Translations under genes and position numbers: made by a program
DNA from: Pseudonocardia sp.
GTDB lineage: Bacteria; Actinomycetota; Actinomycetes; Mycobacteriales; Pseudonocardiaceae
DNA length: 64,000 nucleotides
NCBI GenBank assembly: GCA_025869365.1
Contig: JAOZVV010000196.1
Span: 1-64,000 of the forward strand
Direction of reading: 5' to 3'
Notes under the pieces: generated by a model
What the model was told of the DNA's origin: nothing
What the model saw: only the letters and a program-made list of their open reading frames with translations
Databases searched by the model: none
Part shown: piece by piece, positions 52,749 to 61,054 of the stretch
Position numbering within the stretch: position 1 is the first letter of the stretch
How the letters are laid out: every line of letters starts with the position of its first letter

Positions 52749-53051
52749 TCAGTCCGATGCCGGCAGGGCACGGGCGCCGGCCATCAGCAGCACCCGCCCG
52801 TCCGCCGCGATCGCGTTGTCCCCGGCCCGGGTGCACATGACCTCGACACCCGAGTCCGCGTCCGAGTACCGCTTGCCCAGCAGGGTGCCGCCGTCCTCCT
52901 CGGTCTTCGGCGTGCCGCCCTGCGCGGGCTGCTCCGACTCGGCCATCGGGGCGTCCCCGCAGGTCAGCGCCACGTCACCCTTCGGAGGACGGACGACCAC
53001 GACGGCCGTGGAACAGGTCGTGCTCCAGAGCCGCGTTCCGGGCTTGATCAT
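52749..53051 (-). CDS. Uncharacterised Cys-containing small protein linked to acyl-CoA synthetase
   Basis: 100 residues: MIKPGTRLWSTTCSTAVVVV onward, with three cysteines (13, 31, 73) in CSTAVVVVRPP, LTCGDAPM and EVMCTRAG. LLGKRYSDADSGVEVMC and LPASD at the C-terminus are memorable repeats of a small family I associate with acyl-CoA synthetase neighbours in actinobacteria. Metal or iron-sulfur binding is conceivable. It sits between the HpaB-like and synthetase genes and is translationally close to both. Function unknown. Confidence 0.65.
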   Translation of the reverse strand: MIKPGTRLWSTTCSTAVVVVRPPKGDVALTCGDAPMAESEQPAQGGTPKTEEDGGTLLGKRYSDADSGVEVMCTRAGDNAIAADGRVLLMAGARALPASD

Positions 53052-53076
53052 CGACGTACCTTCTCCGGATCTCTCG

Positions 53077-54453
53077 TCAGACGGCGGAAGGACCGACGAG
53101 GGCGCGGGCCTTCGCGACGGCGTCCGTCAGCGGGTAGTGCTTGCGGGTGACGATCTTCTGAGCGTACAGCCCGCCACCGGCCTGGATGTTGGTCACGAGC
53201 CGCCAGCCGCCGTAGGTGTCCGCGGTGAGGTCCCGGATGACGTGGAAGAGCCGCAGCCGCATCTCGCCGTCGTACTCGGGGTTGGCCTGCATGTACTTGC
53301 GGACCGCGGGACCGACGACCGGGTTCTCCAGGTCCGCGATGGACGGCGCGGTGACGATCGAGCCGCCGGCGATGTCGTGCAGGTGCTGCACGAGCATGTC
53401 GTAGTTCGACGCCGCGTGGTACTTGCCGGCGTTGGTGTAGAGCTCGTCCGGGAACGCCGCGCCGTTGTCCCCGACGTGGCAGTGGGTGATCGCCGCCTCC
53501 AGCGCGGCCCGGACGAGGGTCGCGTGGATGATCATGTCGTCGATCTTGTCCCGGACGTGCGAGACGGCCTCGGTGCCGTTGGCCTGCGCGATCAGCTGCG
53601 CCAGCCCGACGAGCAGGTCCGCGCCCTCGGCCATCGACGACAGCCCGCCCAGGCGCTCCCAGAGGCCGAGGGAGTGCGCGAACACCGTGGCGTGCTGCAC
53701 CTGGCCGTCGAGGAAGATCCGCTCGGTGGGGACGAAGACGTCCTCCAGGATGACGAACGACTCGGGGTACGCGGTGCCGCCGGAGACCGGGAACGTGGCG
53801 GTGTCCGCGTTGCGCGGCGCGTAGGTCACGTCGACGATCCGCACGCCGGGCGCGTTGACCGGGATCATGCAGGCGATCGCGTAGTCCTCCTCACCGGGCC
53901 GCATGGCCTTGGTGGGGATGACCATCAGCTCGTGGCCGAGCGAGGCCGCGGTGATGTGCAGCTTGGCGCCGCGCAGCACCACGCCGTCCTCCCGCCGCTC
54001 GACGACGCGGACGTAGGAGTCCGGGTCCTCCTGCAGGCCGGGGCGGAGCTTGCGGTGGCCCTTCGCGTCCGTGATGCACTGCGTGATCCGCAGGTCCTCG
54101 TCCCGGGCGCGCTCGACGAACGCGTTGATCCGCTCGACCTCCTCCGGGCAGGACTCCATGATCCGGCCCGCGGCGGTCAGCAGCGTCATGATCGAGGTGT
54201 AGGTGACGTGGGCCAGCATGCCCATGTTCGAGACGAAGTCGATGTGCTCGCGCAGGCCTGCGGAGTCCGTCGGCACGTCCGAGAACGGGCTCGCGTCGCC
54301 GTTCGGGTCGTAGACCTCGTCGTAGCCCTTGGCGATCAGTTGGGCGCTCTGGCCGAGGACGGGGTGCTCGGCGATCTTCTCGATCAGCTCACCCTCGAAC
54401 CAGACCTGCCGCCCGTCGTCCAGGGAGGCCAGGTACTCGTCACCGGTCATCAT
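53077..54453 (-). CDS. 4-hydroxyphenylacetate 3-hydroxylase/4-hydroxybutyryl-CoA dehydratase superfamily protein
   Basis: ATG 54453; 458 residues. MMTGDEYLASLDDGRQVWFE, ITDAKGHRKLRPGLQEDPDS, RREDGVVLRGAKLHITAASL and DIAGGSIVTAPSIADLENP are HpaB/AbfD family motifs with the acyl-CoA-dehydrogenase-like fold. The four 4Fe-4S ligands of 4-hydroxybutyryl-CoA dehydratase (three Cys, one His) do not appear at the equivalent places, so an FADH2-dependent monooxygenase is more likely. No HpaC reductase is adjacent. The operon also encodes an acyl-CoA synthetase, so the substrate may be a CoA ester. Confidence 0.82.
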   Translation of the reverse strand: MMTGDEYLASLDDGRQVWFEGELIEKIAEHPVLGQSAQLIAKGYDEVYDPNGDASPFSDVPTDSAGLREHIDFVSNMGMLAHVTYTSIMTLLTAAGRIMESCPEEVERINAFVERARDEDLRITQCITDAKGHRKLRPGLQEDPDSYVRVVERREDGVVLRGAKLHITAASLGHELMVIPTKAMRPGEEDYAIACMIPVNAPGVRIVDVTYAPRNADTATFPVSGGTAYPESFVILEDVFVPTERIFLDGQVQHATVFAHSLGLWERLGGLSSMAEGADLLVGLAQLIAQANGTEAVSHVRDKIDDMIIHATLVRAALEAAITHCHVGDNGAAFPDELYTNAGKYHAASNYDMLVQHLHDIAGGSIVTAPSIADLENPVVGPAVRKYMQANPEYDGEMRLRLFHVIRDLTADTYGGWRLVTNIQAGGGLYAQKIVTRKHYPLTDAVAKARALVGPSAV

Positions 54454-54486
54454 CGTCGAGACTCTCGATTCAGGAGAAGGATGCGC

Positions 54487-55158
54487 TTATCGGGCGCGGG
54501 ATTCGAGCCGTTCGGGCCGGGTCTCCACACCCACGCTGCGCAGGAGGAGATCGGTGAAGCCGTCGATGACCTCGGTCATGCTCAGCTCCCCGTCCGGCCG
54601 GAACCAGGCCTGGACGGAGTTGAGCGTGGCGAGGATCGACGCGGCGGTGAGGCGGGTGTCGAGGTGGGCCGCGAACGTCCCCTCGTCCTGGCCCTGGCGG
54701 ACCAGGTCCCGGATCGCCCGCTCGTAGGTGTCCCGGCGGGCGATGATCTCGGCGAACCGCTCGTGCGGGAGGCCGGAGAACTCCCGGTAGAACACACGGA
54801 TCTTGGTCAGGTTCTTCTCGGTGCCCCGCAGGTGCCGCTCGACGGCCATCCGGAGCTTGTCGACCGCGTCCGCCCGGGACACCACCAGCTGTTCCCCCAG
54901 CGCCGCGGTGCTGTGGTGGGCCTCCTCGACGATCGCGTAGAGGAGGTCCTCCTTGGTGTGGATGTAGTGGTAGAGGCTGCCCTTCGTCAGTCCGGCGGCC
55001 TCCGCGATCTCGGTGATCGACGTGCCCTCGTAACCCTTGGCCCGGAAGAGCTCCGCCGCCGCGTCGACGATGCGCTCGTAACGAGACGTACCGAGCTCGT
55101 AGGCCCGGGCCTTCGGGGCGACCACCACGGTAGGGACGCTAGCTTCGCGAGGGGCCAC
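54487..55158 (-). CDS. TetR-family regulator (AcrR/FadR type)
   Basis: GTG 55158; 223 residues. RIVDAAAELFRAKGYEGTSI, EIAEAAGLTKGSLYHYIHTK is the TetR helix-turn-helix; the C-terminal bundle resembles KstR2/FadR-type acyl-CoA-responsive repressors. Two palindromes with ACCGATCGGT cores lie within 50 bases upstream, 22 bp apart. It is first in the operon with the HpaB-like enzyme and acyl-CoA synthetase, so autoregulation with an acyl-CoA inducer is likely. Confidence 0.92.
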   Translation of the reverse strand: MAPREASVPTVVVAPKARAYELGTSRYERIVDAAAELFRAKGYEGTSITEIAEAAGLTKGSLYHYIHTKEDLLYAIVEEAHHSTAALGEQLVVSRADAVDKLRMAVERHLRGTEKNLTKIRVFYREFSGLPHERFAEIIARRDTYERAIRDLVRQGQDEGTFAAHLDTRLTAASILATLNSVQAWFRPDGELSMTEVIDGFTDLLLRSVGVETRPERLESRAR

Positions 55159-55162
55159 TGGT

Positions 55163-55196
55163 CAACCGATCGGTTGGGACCTCCCGACCGATCGGT
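55163..55196. promoter_or_regulatory. Paired TetR operators
   Basis: CAACCGATCGGTTG (55163-55176) is a perfect 14-bp palindrome. A second site has ACCGATCGGT at 55187-55196. Centres are 22 bp apart, two helical turns, placing two dimers on one DNA face just upstream of the TetR start. Confidence 0.75.
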
Positions 55197-55421
55197 TGGA
55201 AACCGCCGTCCCGATGACGGCCTGCGGTGGGGGCGGGCGGCCGGGCTCCCGCCTTCCGGTGGCGCCGGGCCGGGGCGACAGGTCCAACCGTCTCCGCCGA
55301 ACGGGCAAACTTGGTGACGAACGGGCGCGAGATCCGTCGATCACGCTTCCGGGTCACCCCGTCGGGGAAGTCAGTCGTACAGCGGGCCGAGACCTCGGAC
55401 CGTCGCCACACTGGAGGAACC

Positions 55422-55700
55422 GTGACCGTCACCGGCATCATCACTGCCATCGTCATCGGCGCGATCATCGGAGCACTGGGCCGACTCGTCGTTCCCGGCA
55501 AGCAGCCCATCCCGATCTGGCTCACCATCGTCGTCGGCATCATCGCGGCCTTCATCGGCACGTTCATCGCCCGTGCGATCGGCATTCCCACCGCCACCAG
55601 CGGTATCGACTGGCTCGAACTGCTCGTCCAGGTGATCGTCGCCGCCATCGGCGTCGTGCTCGTCGCCAACCTCTACGGGCGCAGGTCCGTCCGGCACTGA
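55422..55700 (+). CDS. GlsB/YeaQ/YmgE-type stress membrane protein
   Basis: GTG 55422 with CTGGAGG upstream; 92 residues and three hydrophobic helices. GIITAIVIGAIIGALGRLVV, then a G-rich hinge, IWLTIVVGIIAAFIGTFIAR and VQVIVAAIGVVLVANLYGRR are typical of the transglycosylase-associated protein family. They are small stress-induced inner-membrane proteins of unclear mechanism. A strong hairpin follows. Confidence 0.9.
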   Translation: MTVTGIITAIVIGAIIGALGRLVVPGKQPIPIWLTIVVGIIAAFIGTFIARAIGIPTATSGIDWLELLVQVIVAAIGVVLVANLYGRRSVRH

Positions 55701-55744
55701 CCCTTCTCCACCGCTGGCCGTTCGGCCTCACCGGCCGTCTTCCA

Positions 55745-55781
55745 CGTCGGGCCCGTCACCTTCGCGGTGGCGGGCCCGACG
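55745..55781. terminator. Hairpin after the GlsB-like gene
   Basis: CGTCGGGCCCGTCACC (55745-55760) pairs with 55766-55781 with a single G-T type mismatch, loop TTCGC. It is 45 bases downstream of the stop and upstream of the GNAT gene. Confidence 0.75.
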
Positions 55782-55829
55782 CGTGTCCGCAGCCGGTCCG
55801 CCACGAGGCCGTCGGTTACGGTCGACGAG

Positions 55830-56288
55830 ATGGCCGAGCGGACGGGACCCGACGTGGTGAGCGAGATCCGGAGTGCCCGGGGCGGGTCGGTCGGGGCCAC
55901 GGAACTGCAGGCGCTGCTGGCGCTGCGGGTCGCGGTGTTCGTCGTCGAGCAGGAGTGCGCCTACCAGGAGGTCGACGGGCGGGACCTCGAGCCCGGCACC
56001 TGGCACGCGTGGGTCCCCGGTCCGGACGGGACGGTCCTGTCCTGCCTCGGGGTCCTGACCGATCCGGGCGGGCGGCGGATCGGCAGGGTCTGCACGGCGA
56101 AGGCGGCCCGCGGCGCGGGCCATGCGGCCCGGCTCATGGCGGCGGCGCTGGAGGAGATCGGGGCCGCCCCGTCCGTGCTCGACGCCCAGACCTACGCGCA
56201 GGCGTTCTACGCCCGGTTCGGTTACACACCCGCCGGGGACGAGTTCGTCGAGGACGGGATCCCGCACGTCACGATGCGGCGGGCCTAG
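55830..56288 (+). CDS. GNAT N-acetyltransferase (ElaA-like)
   Basis: ATG 55830 (MAERTGPDVVSEIRSARGGS) gives 152 residues. LQALLALRVAVFVVEQECAY, the acetyl-CoA loop region RIGRVCTAKAARGAGHAARL and AQTYAQAFYARFGYTPAGDE, plus the terminal HVTMRR, mark the ElaA branch of GNAT proteins. They use acetyl-CoA; substrates are largely unknown. It is a single gene; the following 188 bases to the next start show no other gene. Confidence 0.9.
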   Translation: MAERTGPDVVSEIRSARGGSVGATELQALLALRVAVFVVEQECAYQEVDGRDLEPGTWHAWVPGPDGTVLSCLGVLTDPGGRRIGRVCTAKAARGAGHAARLMAAALEEIGAAPSVLDAQTYAQAFYARFGYTPAGDEFVEDGIPHVTMRRA

Positions 56289-56476
56289 CTCGACCCGCTA
56301 CCGGCGGGGCGCCCGTACGCACATCTACGCAGGCGCGTTGACGAGCGAGGGCCCGCGCAGGACCCTGGCCGGTCCCAACCCTGCAGACGGCTCCTCTCCG
56401 CCGCAGCACGTTCGACGATCGACCCGGCCGGGAGCCGACATCGCAGCCGCACCGAGATCCCGGGGAGCTGACGCTC

Positions 56477-57661
56477 ATGGACACCGAGACGGACGTCGAG
56501 ACACTCCAGCGGGGCGTCGAGAAGATCGAACCCGTCCTGCGGCGGAACAGGGTGGAGGCCGAGGAGATCCGCCGGCTCCCGGAGGCCTCGGTGACGGCGA
56601 TGCGCGAGGTCGGGCTCTACCGGATGTGGACCCCGAGAAGCCTCGGCGGACTCGAGATCGACCCGGTGAGCGCGGTCGACCTGGTGGAGACGATCTCCCG
56701 GATCGACGCCGCCGCGGGATGGAACCTCTTCATGTCGGTCGCGCCGTCCATCTTCGGGATGTGGCTGTCCGACGACGGCGCCCGTGAGGTGTACGCGGAC
56801 GAGCCGATCCTGGCCGGGGCCCTGTTCCCCCCTGTGTCCGCCGTTCCGACGGAGGGCGGGTACCGCGTGAGCGGGCGCGTCCCCTTCGTCAGCGGCTGCC
56901 ATGCCGCGACGTGGTTGATCCTCACCGCGATGGTGATCGAGGACGGCGCACCGAGGCTCACCGCGGGCGGCGACCCGGTCTCGCTGCTCGTGTTCCTCCC
57001 GCGCGCCGACGGGGAGATCATCGACAACTGGGACACGCTGGGCATGCGCGGGACCGGTAGCCACGACGTCGCGGTCACCGACCTCTTCGTCCCCGAGCAC
57101 CGGACCGCGTCCCTCGCGCCGTTCACCGGCGACCCGCCGGGATCGGCGTTCCGGGCACCGCTCTACCGGCTGGTCATCTGGGAGTTCGTACCCGGGCTGG
57201 CGATGATCGCCCTGGGCATCGCGGGCGCGGCCATCGGCGATCTCGTCGCGCTGGCGAAGGTGAAGACGCCGGCCTACACGGGCGTCCCGCTCCGCGAACG
57301 CCCCGTCGCCCAGTCGCAGATCGCGCAGGCCGAGGGACACCGCGCCGCGGCGCGGGCCTACGTGCGGGAGACCCTCGCCGCGGCCTACGCGACCTGCGAG
57401 GCCGGGGAGCCTCTCACCACCGACCAGCGCCGCGACATCCAGCTCGCCGCCTGCCACGCCGTGCAGGCCGCCGCCACGGCGGTGCGGCTCGTCCACGACC
57501 TGGCCGGGTCCTCGGCGATCCGCAACTCCGGCCCGTTCTCCGCCCACTTCCGCAACGTCCACACCGTCACCCAGCACGCCTTCGCCTCGGCGAGCCGGTA
57601 CGAGTCCGTCGGTCAGCTGATGCTCGGGCTCCCACCGGAATGGCCGTTCTTCGCCTTCTAG
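56477..57661 (+). CDS. Acyl-CoA dehydrogenase-fold flavin hydroxylase (HsaA/DszC-like)
   Basis: ATG 56477 with GGGGAG upstream; 394 residues. The N-terminal helices (IRRLPEASVTAMREVGLYRM), the flavin-binding VSGCHAATWLILTAM, GMRGTGSHDVAVTDLFVPEH, and a C-terminal helix with FSAHFRNVHTVTQHAFA rather than the usual ACAD Glu-Gly-Thr catalytic motif, place it with two-component flavin monooxygenases such as HsaA and DszC. These use FADH2 or FMNH2 from a separate reductase. No reductase gene is adjacent. It is convergent with the nitrilase gene, 35 bases away. Confidence 0.85.
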   Translation: MDTETDVETLQRGVEKIEPVLRRNRVEAEEIRRLPEASVTAMREVGLYRMWTPRSLGGLEIDPVSAVDLVETISRIDAAAGWNLFMSVAPSIFGMWLSDDGAREVYADEPILAGALFPPVSAVPTEGGYRVSGRVPFVSGCHAATWLILTAMVIEDGAPRLTAGGDPVSLLVFLPRADGEIIDNWDTLGMRGTGSHDVAVTDLFVPEHRTASLAPFTGDPPGSAFRAPLYRLVIWEFVPGLAMIALGIAGAAIGDLVALAKVKTPAYTGVPLRERPVAQSQIAQAEGHRAAARAYVRETLAAAYATCEAGEPLTTDQRRDIQLAACHAVQAAATAVRLVHDLAGSSAIRNSGPFSAHFRNVHTVTQHAFASASRYESVGQLMLGLPPEWPFFAF

Positions 57662-57696
57662 ACGCGGTGCCCCGGGCGCCGGCGGGATCGCCGGGC

Positions 57697-58569
57697 TCAG
57701 TGGACGGGCTGCAGCACCCGGCGGAGGGCGCCGGGCGTCGGGCGGGTGAGCGCCCCGTAGAGCTCCGGGCGGCGGTCCCGCAGGTTGCCCATCCCGGCCC
57801 GGTGCGCCTCGATGCCCTCCTCCGGGTCGACGTCCGCGACCGCCATGGCCTCGTGCTGGCCGGTGGCGGCGAGGATCTCCCCACCCGGGTCCACGATCTT
57901 GGCGTTGGCCGCGAACCGCAGTGACCCGAAGGTGCCGAACTGGTTCGACGCCACCCAGACGACCTGGTTCTCCAGCGCACGGGCGCGGTCGAACAGGTCG
58001 AAACGCCGGGTCCAGCGGTCCTGCGCGGGGTCCGGGTGCGGGTCCGTGGCGCTGACCGGCCAGGCGGACATCGACACGATGATCCGGGCGCCGTCGAGGG
58101 CCAGGGTGCGGGCCGCCTCCGGGAACGCCTTGTCGTAGCAGATCTGCATGCCGATCCGGCCGACCGGCGTGTCGAAGGTCGCGAAGCCGTCCCCGGCCCG
58201 GTAGGTCGCGTCCTCCCGCAGCGGCTGGTGGACCTTGCGGTAGGTGCCGAGGACCCCGTCCCCGGTGACGCAGACCGCGGCGTTGTAGGGCCCGCCGACG
58301 GCATCCTCGCAGTACCCGGCGGTGACGACGAGATCCCCCGCCAGCCGGGCGAGGCGGGCGATCTCCGGCCCGTCGACCCGGAAGGCGGGCGGCTTCGCGG
58401 CCGATCCGCCGAGGTCCGCGACGTAGCCGCCGAGCGCGGCCTCGGGCAGGGCGAGCAGTCGGGCGCCGGCCGCGCGGGCCTCGCCGATCAGCCTCTCGAT
58501 CCGGGCGAGGTCCGCCTCGAGATCGCGGTCGAACGGAGCGGCGACGGTGGCGATGCGCAGGGTGCTCAT
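57697..58569 (-). CDS. Carbon-nitrogen hydrolase (nitrilase superfamily)
   Basis: ATG 58569 with GGGAGA upstream; 290 residues. The catalytic Glu-Lys-Cys is visible: LLALPEAALGGYVAD, YRKVHQPLRED, and Cys144 in MQICYDKAFPEAARTL. Superfamily members hydrolyse nitriles, amides or N-carbamoyl groups. It follows the MSMEG_0569-type flavoprotein by 43 bases and forms a two-gene unit. A Nit-type cluster with that flavoprotein is known in actinobacteria, but the other members are absent here. Confidence 0.9.
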   Translation of the reverse strand: MSTLRIATVAAPFDRDLEADLARIERLIGEARAAGARLLALPEAALGGYVADLGGSAAKPPAFRVDGPEIARLARLAGDLVVTAGYCEDAVGGPYNAAVCVTGDGVLGTYRKVHQPLREDATYRAGDGFATFDTPVGRIGMQICYDKAFPEAARTLALDGARIIVSMSAWPVSATDPHPDPAQDRWTRRFDLFDRARALENQVVWVASNQFGTFGSLRFAANAKIVDPGGEILAATGQHEAMAVADVDPEEGIEAHRAGMGNLRDRRPELYGALTRPTPGALRRVLQPVH

Positions 58570-58612
58570 GGTGTCTCCCGGTGAGAGCGGCAGGGTTTCC
58601 GGTGCGGACGGG

Positions 58613-60019
58613 TCAGCTGGCCGTGCGCGGCGCGACCCAGTCCTCGTCGCGGTCGTCGAGCGGGTGCGTGCTGGACGGCGTGCCGGCGAGCCAGTGCAGG
58701 CCGTCGGCCACCGCGGTGGTGCGCCGGGTCCTCGCGATCTCCCCCACCAGGTGCTCGGCGTCCGCGGCGACCCCGGAGAACCGGCCCGAGCCCCAAGTGT
58801 GCTGCCAGGGCAGGCCCAGGAAGTACAGGCCGGGCTGGCTGCTGACGCCGCGGTCGTGCGTGGGGTAACCCCGGCCGTCGAAGATCGGGAGCTCGATCCA
58901 GCGGTTGTCCCGGCCGTAGCCGGTGGACCAGACGACCGACGTGATGCCCGCCGCGGCCAGGTCGAGCTCGCTCGGCTCGTCGTACTCGGGACCCGGGATC
59001 CAGACCGGCGCGCGCCGCTCCTCGGCCGGCGCGTCGATGCCCCGGGCCGCGATCCAGGCGTCGATCGAGTCCTTGATGCCCTCGGAGACCGCGTCCGCGC
59101 CGTCGAGGTTCGCGCGGAGCTCACCGCCGAAGCGGACGCGGCCGTCGGCGATCCCGGCGAGCCGGCCGTGCAGCGCCATGCCCTCCAGGGCGAACGCGCG
59201 CAGGTCGATGTCCCGGCCGCCGTCCCGCCCGGTGACGTAGTGGTTCGTCTTGTGCCGCACGGCTTCCGTATCGCTGAACTGGTCGATGCCCTTGGTGTAG
59301 GTGCCCATGTCCGAGAGCCAGGCGACGCAGTCACGGCCCCGGTAGAAGCGGGCGACGCGCGGCGCGGTCCCGGTCGCGAGGTGCACGGTGCGGCCGGCGA
59401 GGTGCAGGTCCTCGGCGATCTGCGAGCCGGACTGCCCGGTCCCGACCACCAGCACGGCACCCTCGGGCAGCTGGTCCGGGTTGCGGTACTCCGACGAGTG
59501 CAGCTGGGTGATCGAGTCCGGCAGCCGCTCGGCGATCCGCGGCGTGCGCGGCACCTGGTACGGCCCGGTGGCCACGACGACCTGGTCCGCGGTGAGCGTG
59601 CCGTGGTCGGTGACGATCTCGAACGTGCCGCCGGTCCGGGCCCGCAGCCTCTCCGCCCGCACGCCCTCGGCCAGCGGCGGCTCGAACGACGCGACGAACT
59701 TCTCGAGGTACTCGACGATCTCGTCGCGCACCATGAAGCCGTCCGGGTCCCCGCCGTCGTACGGGAAGCCCGGCAGGGCGCACTGCCAGTTGGGCGTGAC
59801 CAGGGAGAAGCTGTCCCAGCGGCGGTCCCGCCACTCGTGGCCGGCGCGGTCCGCCTCCAGCACGACGTGATCGATCCCGCGGTCCGCGAGCCACCAGGAC
59901 ATCGACAGGCCCGCCTGTCCTCCGCCGACGACGACGACGGAGCGGTGCAGGCCGTCGAGCCGGGGGTCGTCGGCTTCGGGCAGGGCGTCCGGGACGAGAC
60001 GGAGACGTGCTGCGGACAT
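58613..60019 (-). CDS. MSMEG_0569-type flavin-dependent oxidoreductase (FMO-like)
   Basis: ATG 60019 with AGGAG at 8 bases; 468 residues. Two Rossmann motifs: VVVVGGGQAGLSMSWWLADR (FAD, about 28) and VLVVGTGQSGSQIAEDLHLA (NADPH). RRWDSFSLVTPNWQCALPGF and NHYVTGRDGGRDIDLRAFAL are strongly like the flavoprotein of the Nit1 cluster, MSMEG_0569. It probably oxidises a nitrogen compound whose product the nitrilase then hydrolyses. A 16-codon reading frame lies upstream. Confidence 0.88.
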   Translation of the reverse strand: MSAARLRLVPDALPEADDPRLDGLHRSVVVVGGGQAGLSMSWWLADRGIDHVVLEADRAGHEWRDRRWDSFSLVTPNWQCALPGFPYDGGDPDGFMVRDEIVEYLEKFVASFEPPLAEGVRAERLRARTGGTFEIVTDHGTLTADQVVVATGPYQVPRTPRIAERLPDSITQLHSSEYRNPDQLPEGAVLVVGTGQSGSQIAEDLHLAGRTVHLATGTAPRVARFYRGRDCVAWLSDMGTYTKGIDQFSDTEAVRHKTNHYVTGRDGGRDIDLRAFALEGMALHGRLAGIADGRVRFGGELRANLDGADAVSEGIKDSIDAWIAARGIDAPAEERRAPVWIPGPEYDEPSELDLAAAGITSVVWSTGYGRDNRWIELPIFDGRGYPTHDRGVSSQPGLYFLGLPWQHTWGSGRFSGVAADAEHLVGEIARTRRTTAVADGLHWLAGTPSSTHPLDDRDEDWVAPRTAS

Positions 60020-60106
60020 GGTGATCAGCTCCTGGTCGGCTGCGGGTGGACGGGCGAATCAGCAGTGCGAGAGCACGCGCGCGAACGGCGGGGAGGTCGC
60101 CGGGTA

Positions 60107-60157
60107 TCACCGGCACGGGACACAGTTCACGCCTCGACGATTTCCGAGCGATGTCAT
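60107..60157 (-). CDS. Possible 16-aa Cys-containing leader peptide
   Basis: ATG 60157 to TGA 60107 on the minus strand encodes MTSLGNRRGVNCVPCR, ending 87 bases before the flavoprotein ATG. Short leader ORFs with a late Cys-rich or Arg-Cys end regulate sulfur-related operons in actinobacteria. This one has no strong ribosome site, so a leaderless start is needed. Downstream CG-rich sequence could fold. Evidence is only positional and compositional. Confidence 0.35.
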   Translation of the reverse strand: MTSLGNRRGVNCVPCR

Positions 60158-60271
60158 CCGGAACGCAGGCACGTTTCGTGATCGGGCTTGTATTGCGCCA
60201 CGGTTTCGGGATGCTCACCGGAGTCCACGACGGCGGTACACCGGTCCGCCCCGAACCCGGAGAGGTCACCC

Positions 60272-61054
60272 ATGGCGATGCTGGACTTCGACGACGAGGG
60301 CACCCGCCTGATCGAGCTCGTCTACCGCAGCCCGGACGTCGTGGAGCAGCGCGCCCGCACCCTCGCCCTGCTCGCGCCGCGCCCCGGCGAGACGATCCTG
60401 GACGTCGGCTCCGGCCCCGGGTTCCTGCTCGCCTCGCTCGCCGAGGCGGTGGGGCCGGAGGGTCGCGTCCACGGCGTGGACCCGAGCCGGGCGATGAACG
60501 CGGCCGCGCGCACCCGGACCGTGGGGTTCCCGTGGGTCCGCGTCGACGAGGGGGACGCGCTGGCCCTGCCCTACGCGGACGGCGCGTTCGACGCCGCCGT
60601 CGCCACGCAGGTCTACGAGTACGTCGCCGACATCCCGGCGGCGCTGGCCGAGCTGCGCCGGGTCGTCCGTCCGGGCGGCCGGGTCCTGCTCCTGGACACG
60701 GACTGGGACTCGGTCGTCTGGCACACGGCGGACCGCGAGCGGCACCGCCGGATCATGGCCGTCTGGGACGGGCACCTCGCGGACCCGCACCTGCCGTGCA
60801 CCCTCCCGGGCGAGCTGCGCCGGGCGGGGCTCCGGCTCACCGAGCGCACGGTCGTCCCGATCTTCAACCCGGTCTGGGACCCGGAGAGCTTCAGCGTCCT
60901 GACGATCGGGACGATCAGCTCCTACGTCCGCGGACGGGACGGGATCACCGACGCGGACGTGGACGCGTGGGCCGCGGACCTGCGCGCCCGCGGCGCGGAC
61001 GACGACTACCTCTTCAGCATCAACCGCTACTGCTTCGTGGCGGTACCGGAGTAG
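60272..61054 (+). CDS. Class I SAM-dependent methyltransferase
   Basis: ATG 60272 with GAGAGG upstream; 260 residues. ILDVGSGPGFLLASLAEAVG (motif I), VHGVDPSRAMNAAA, GDALALPYADGAFDAAVATQ and LRRVVRPGGRVLLLDTDWDS are methyltransferase motifs of the UbiE/arsM-like branch. No arsenic cysteines are seen. The acceptor is unknown. Its last 35 bases overlap the convergent exporter gene. Confidence 0.87.
   Translation: MAMLDFDDEGTRLIELVYRSPDVVEQRARTLALLAPRPGETILDVGSGPGFLLASLAEAVGPEGRVHGVDPSRAMNAAARTRTVGFPWVRVDEGDALALPYADGAFDAAVATQVYEYVADIPAALAELRRVVRPGGRVLLLDTDWDSVVWHTADRERHRRIMAVWDGHLADPHLPCTLPGELRRAGLRLTERTVVPIFNPVWDPESFSVLTIGTISSYVRGRDGITDADVDAWAADLRARGADDDYLFSINRYCFVAVPE

Noticed and set aside
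53077-54453. Bona fide 4-hydroxybutyryl-CoA dehydratase
   Set aside because: The three Cys and one His ligands of the 4Fe-4S cluster are not found at the expected places.
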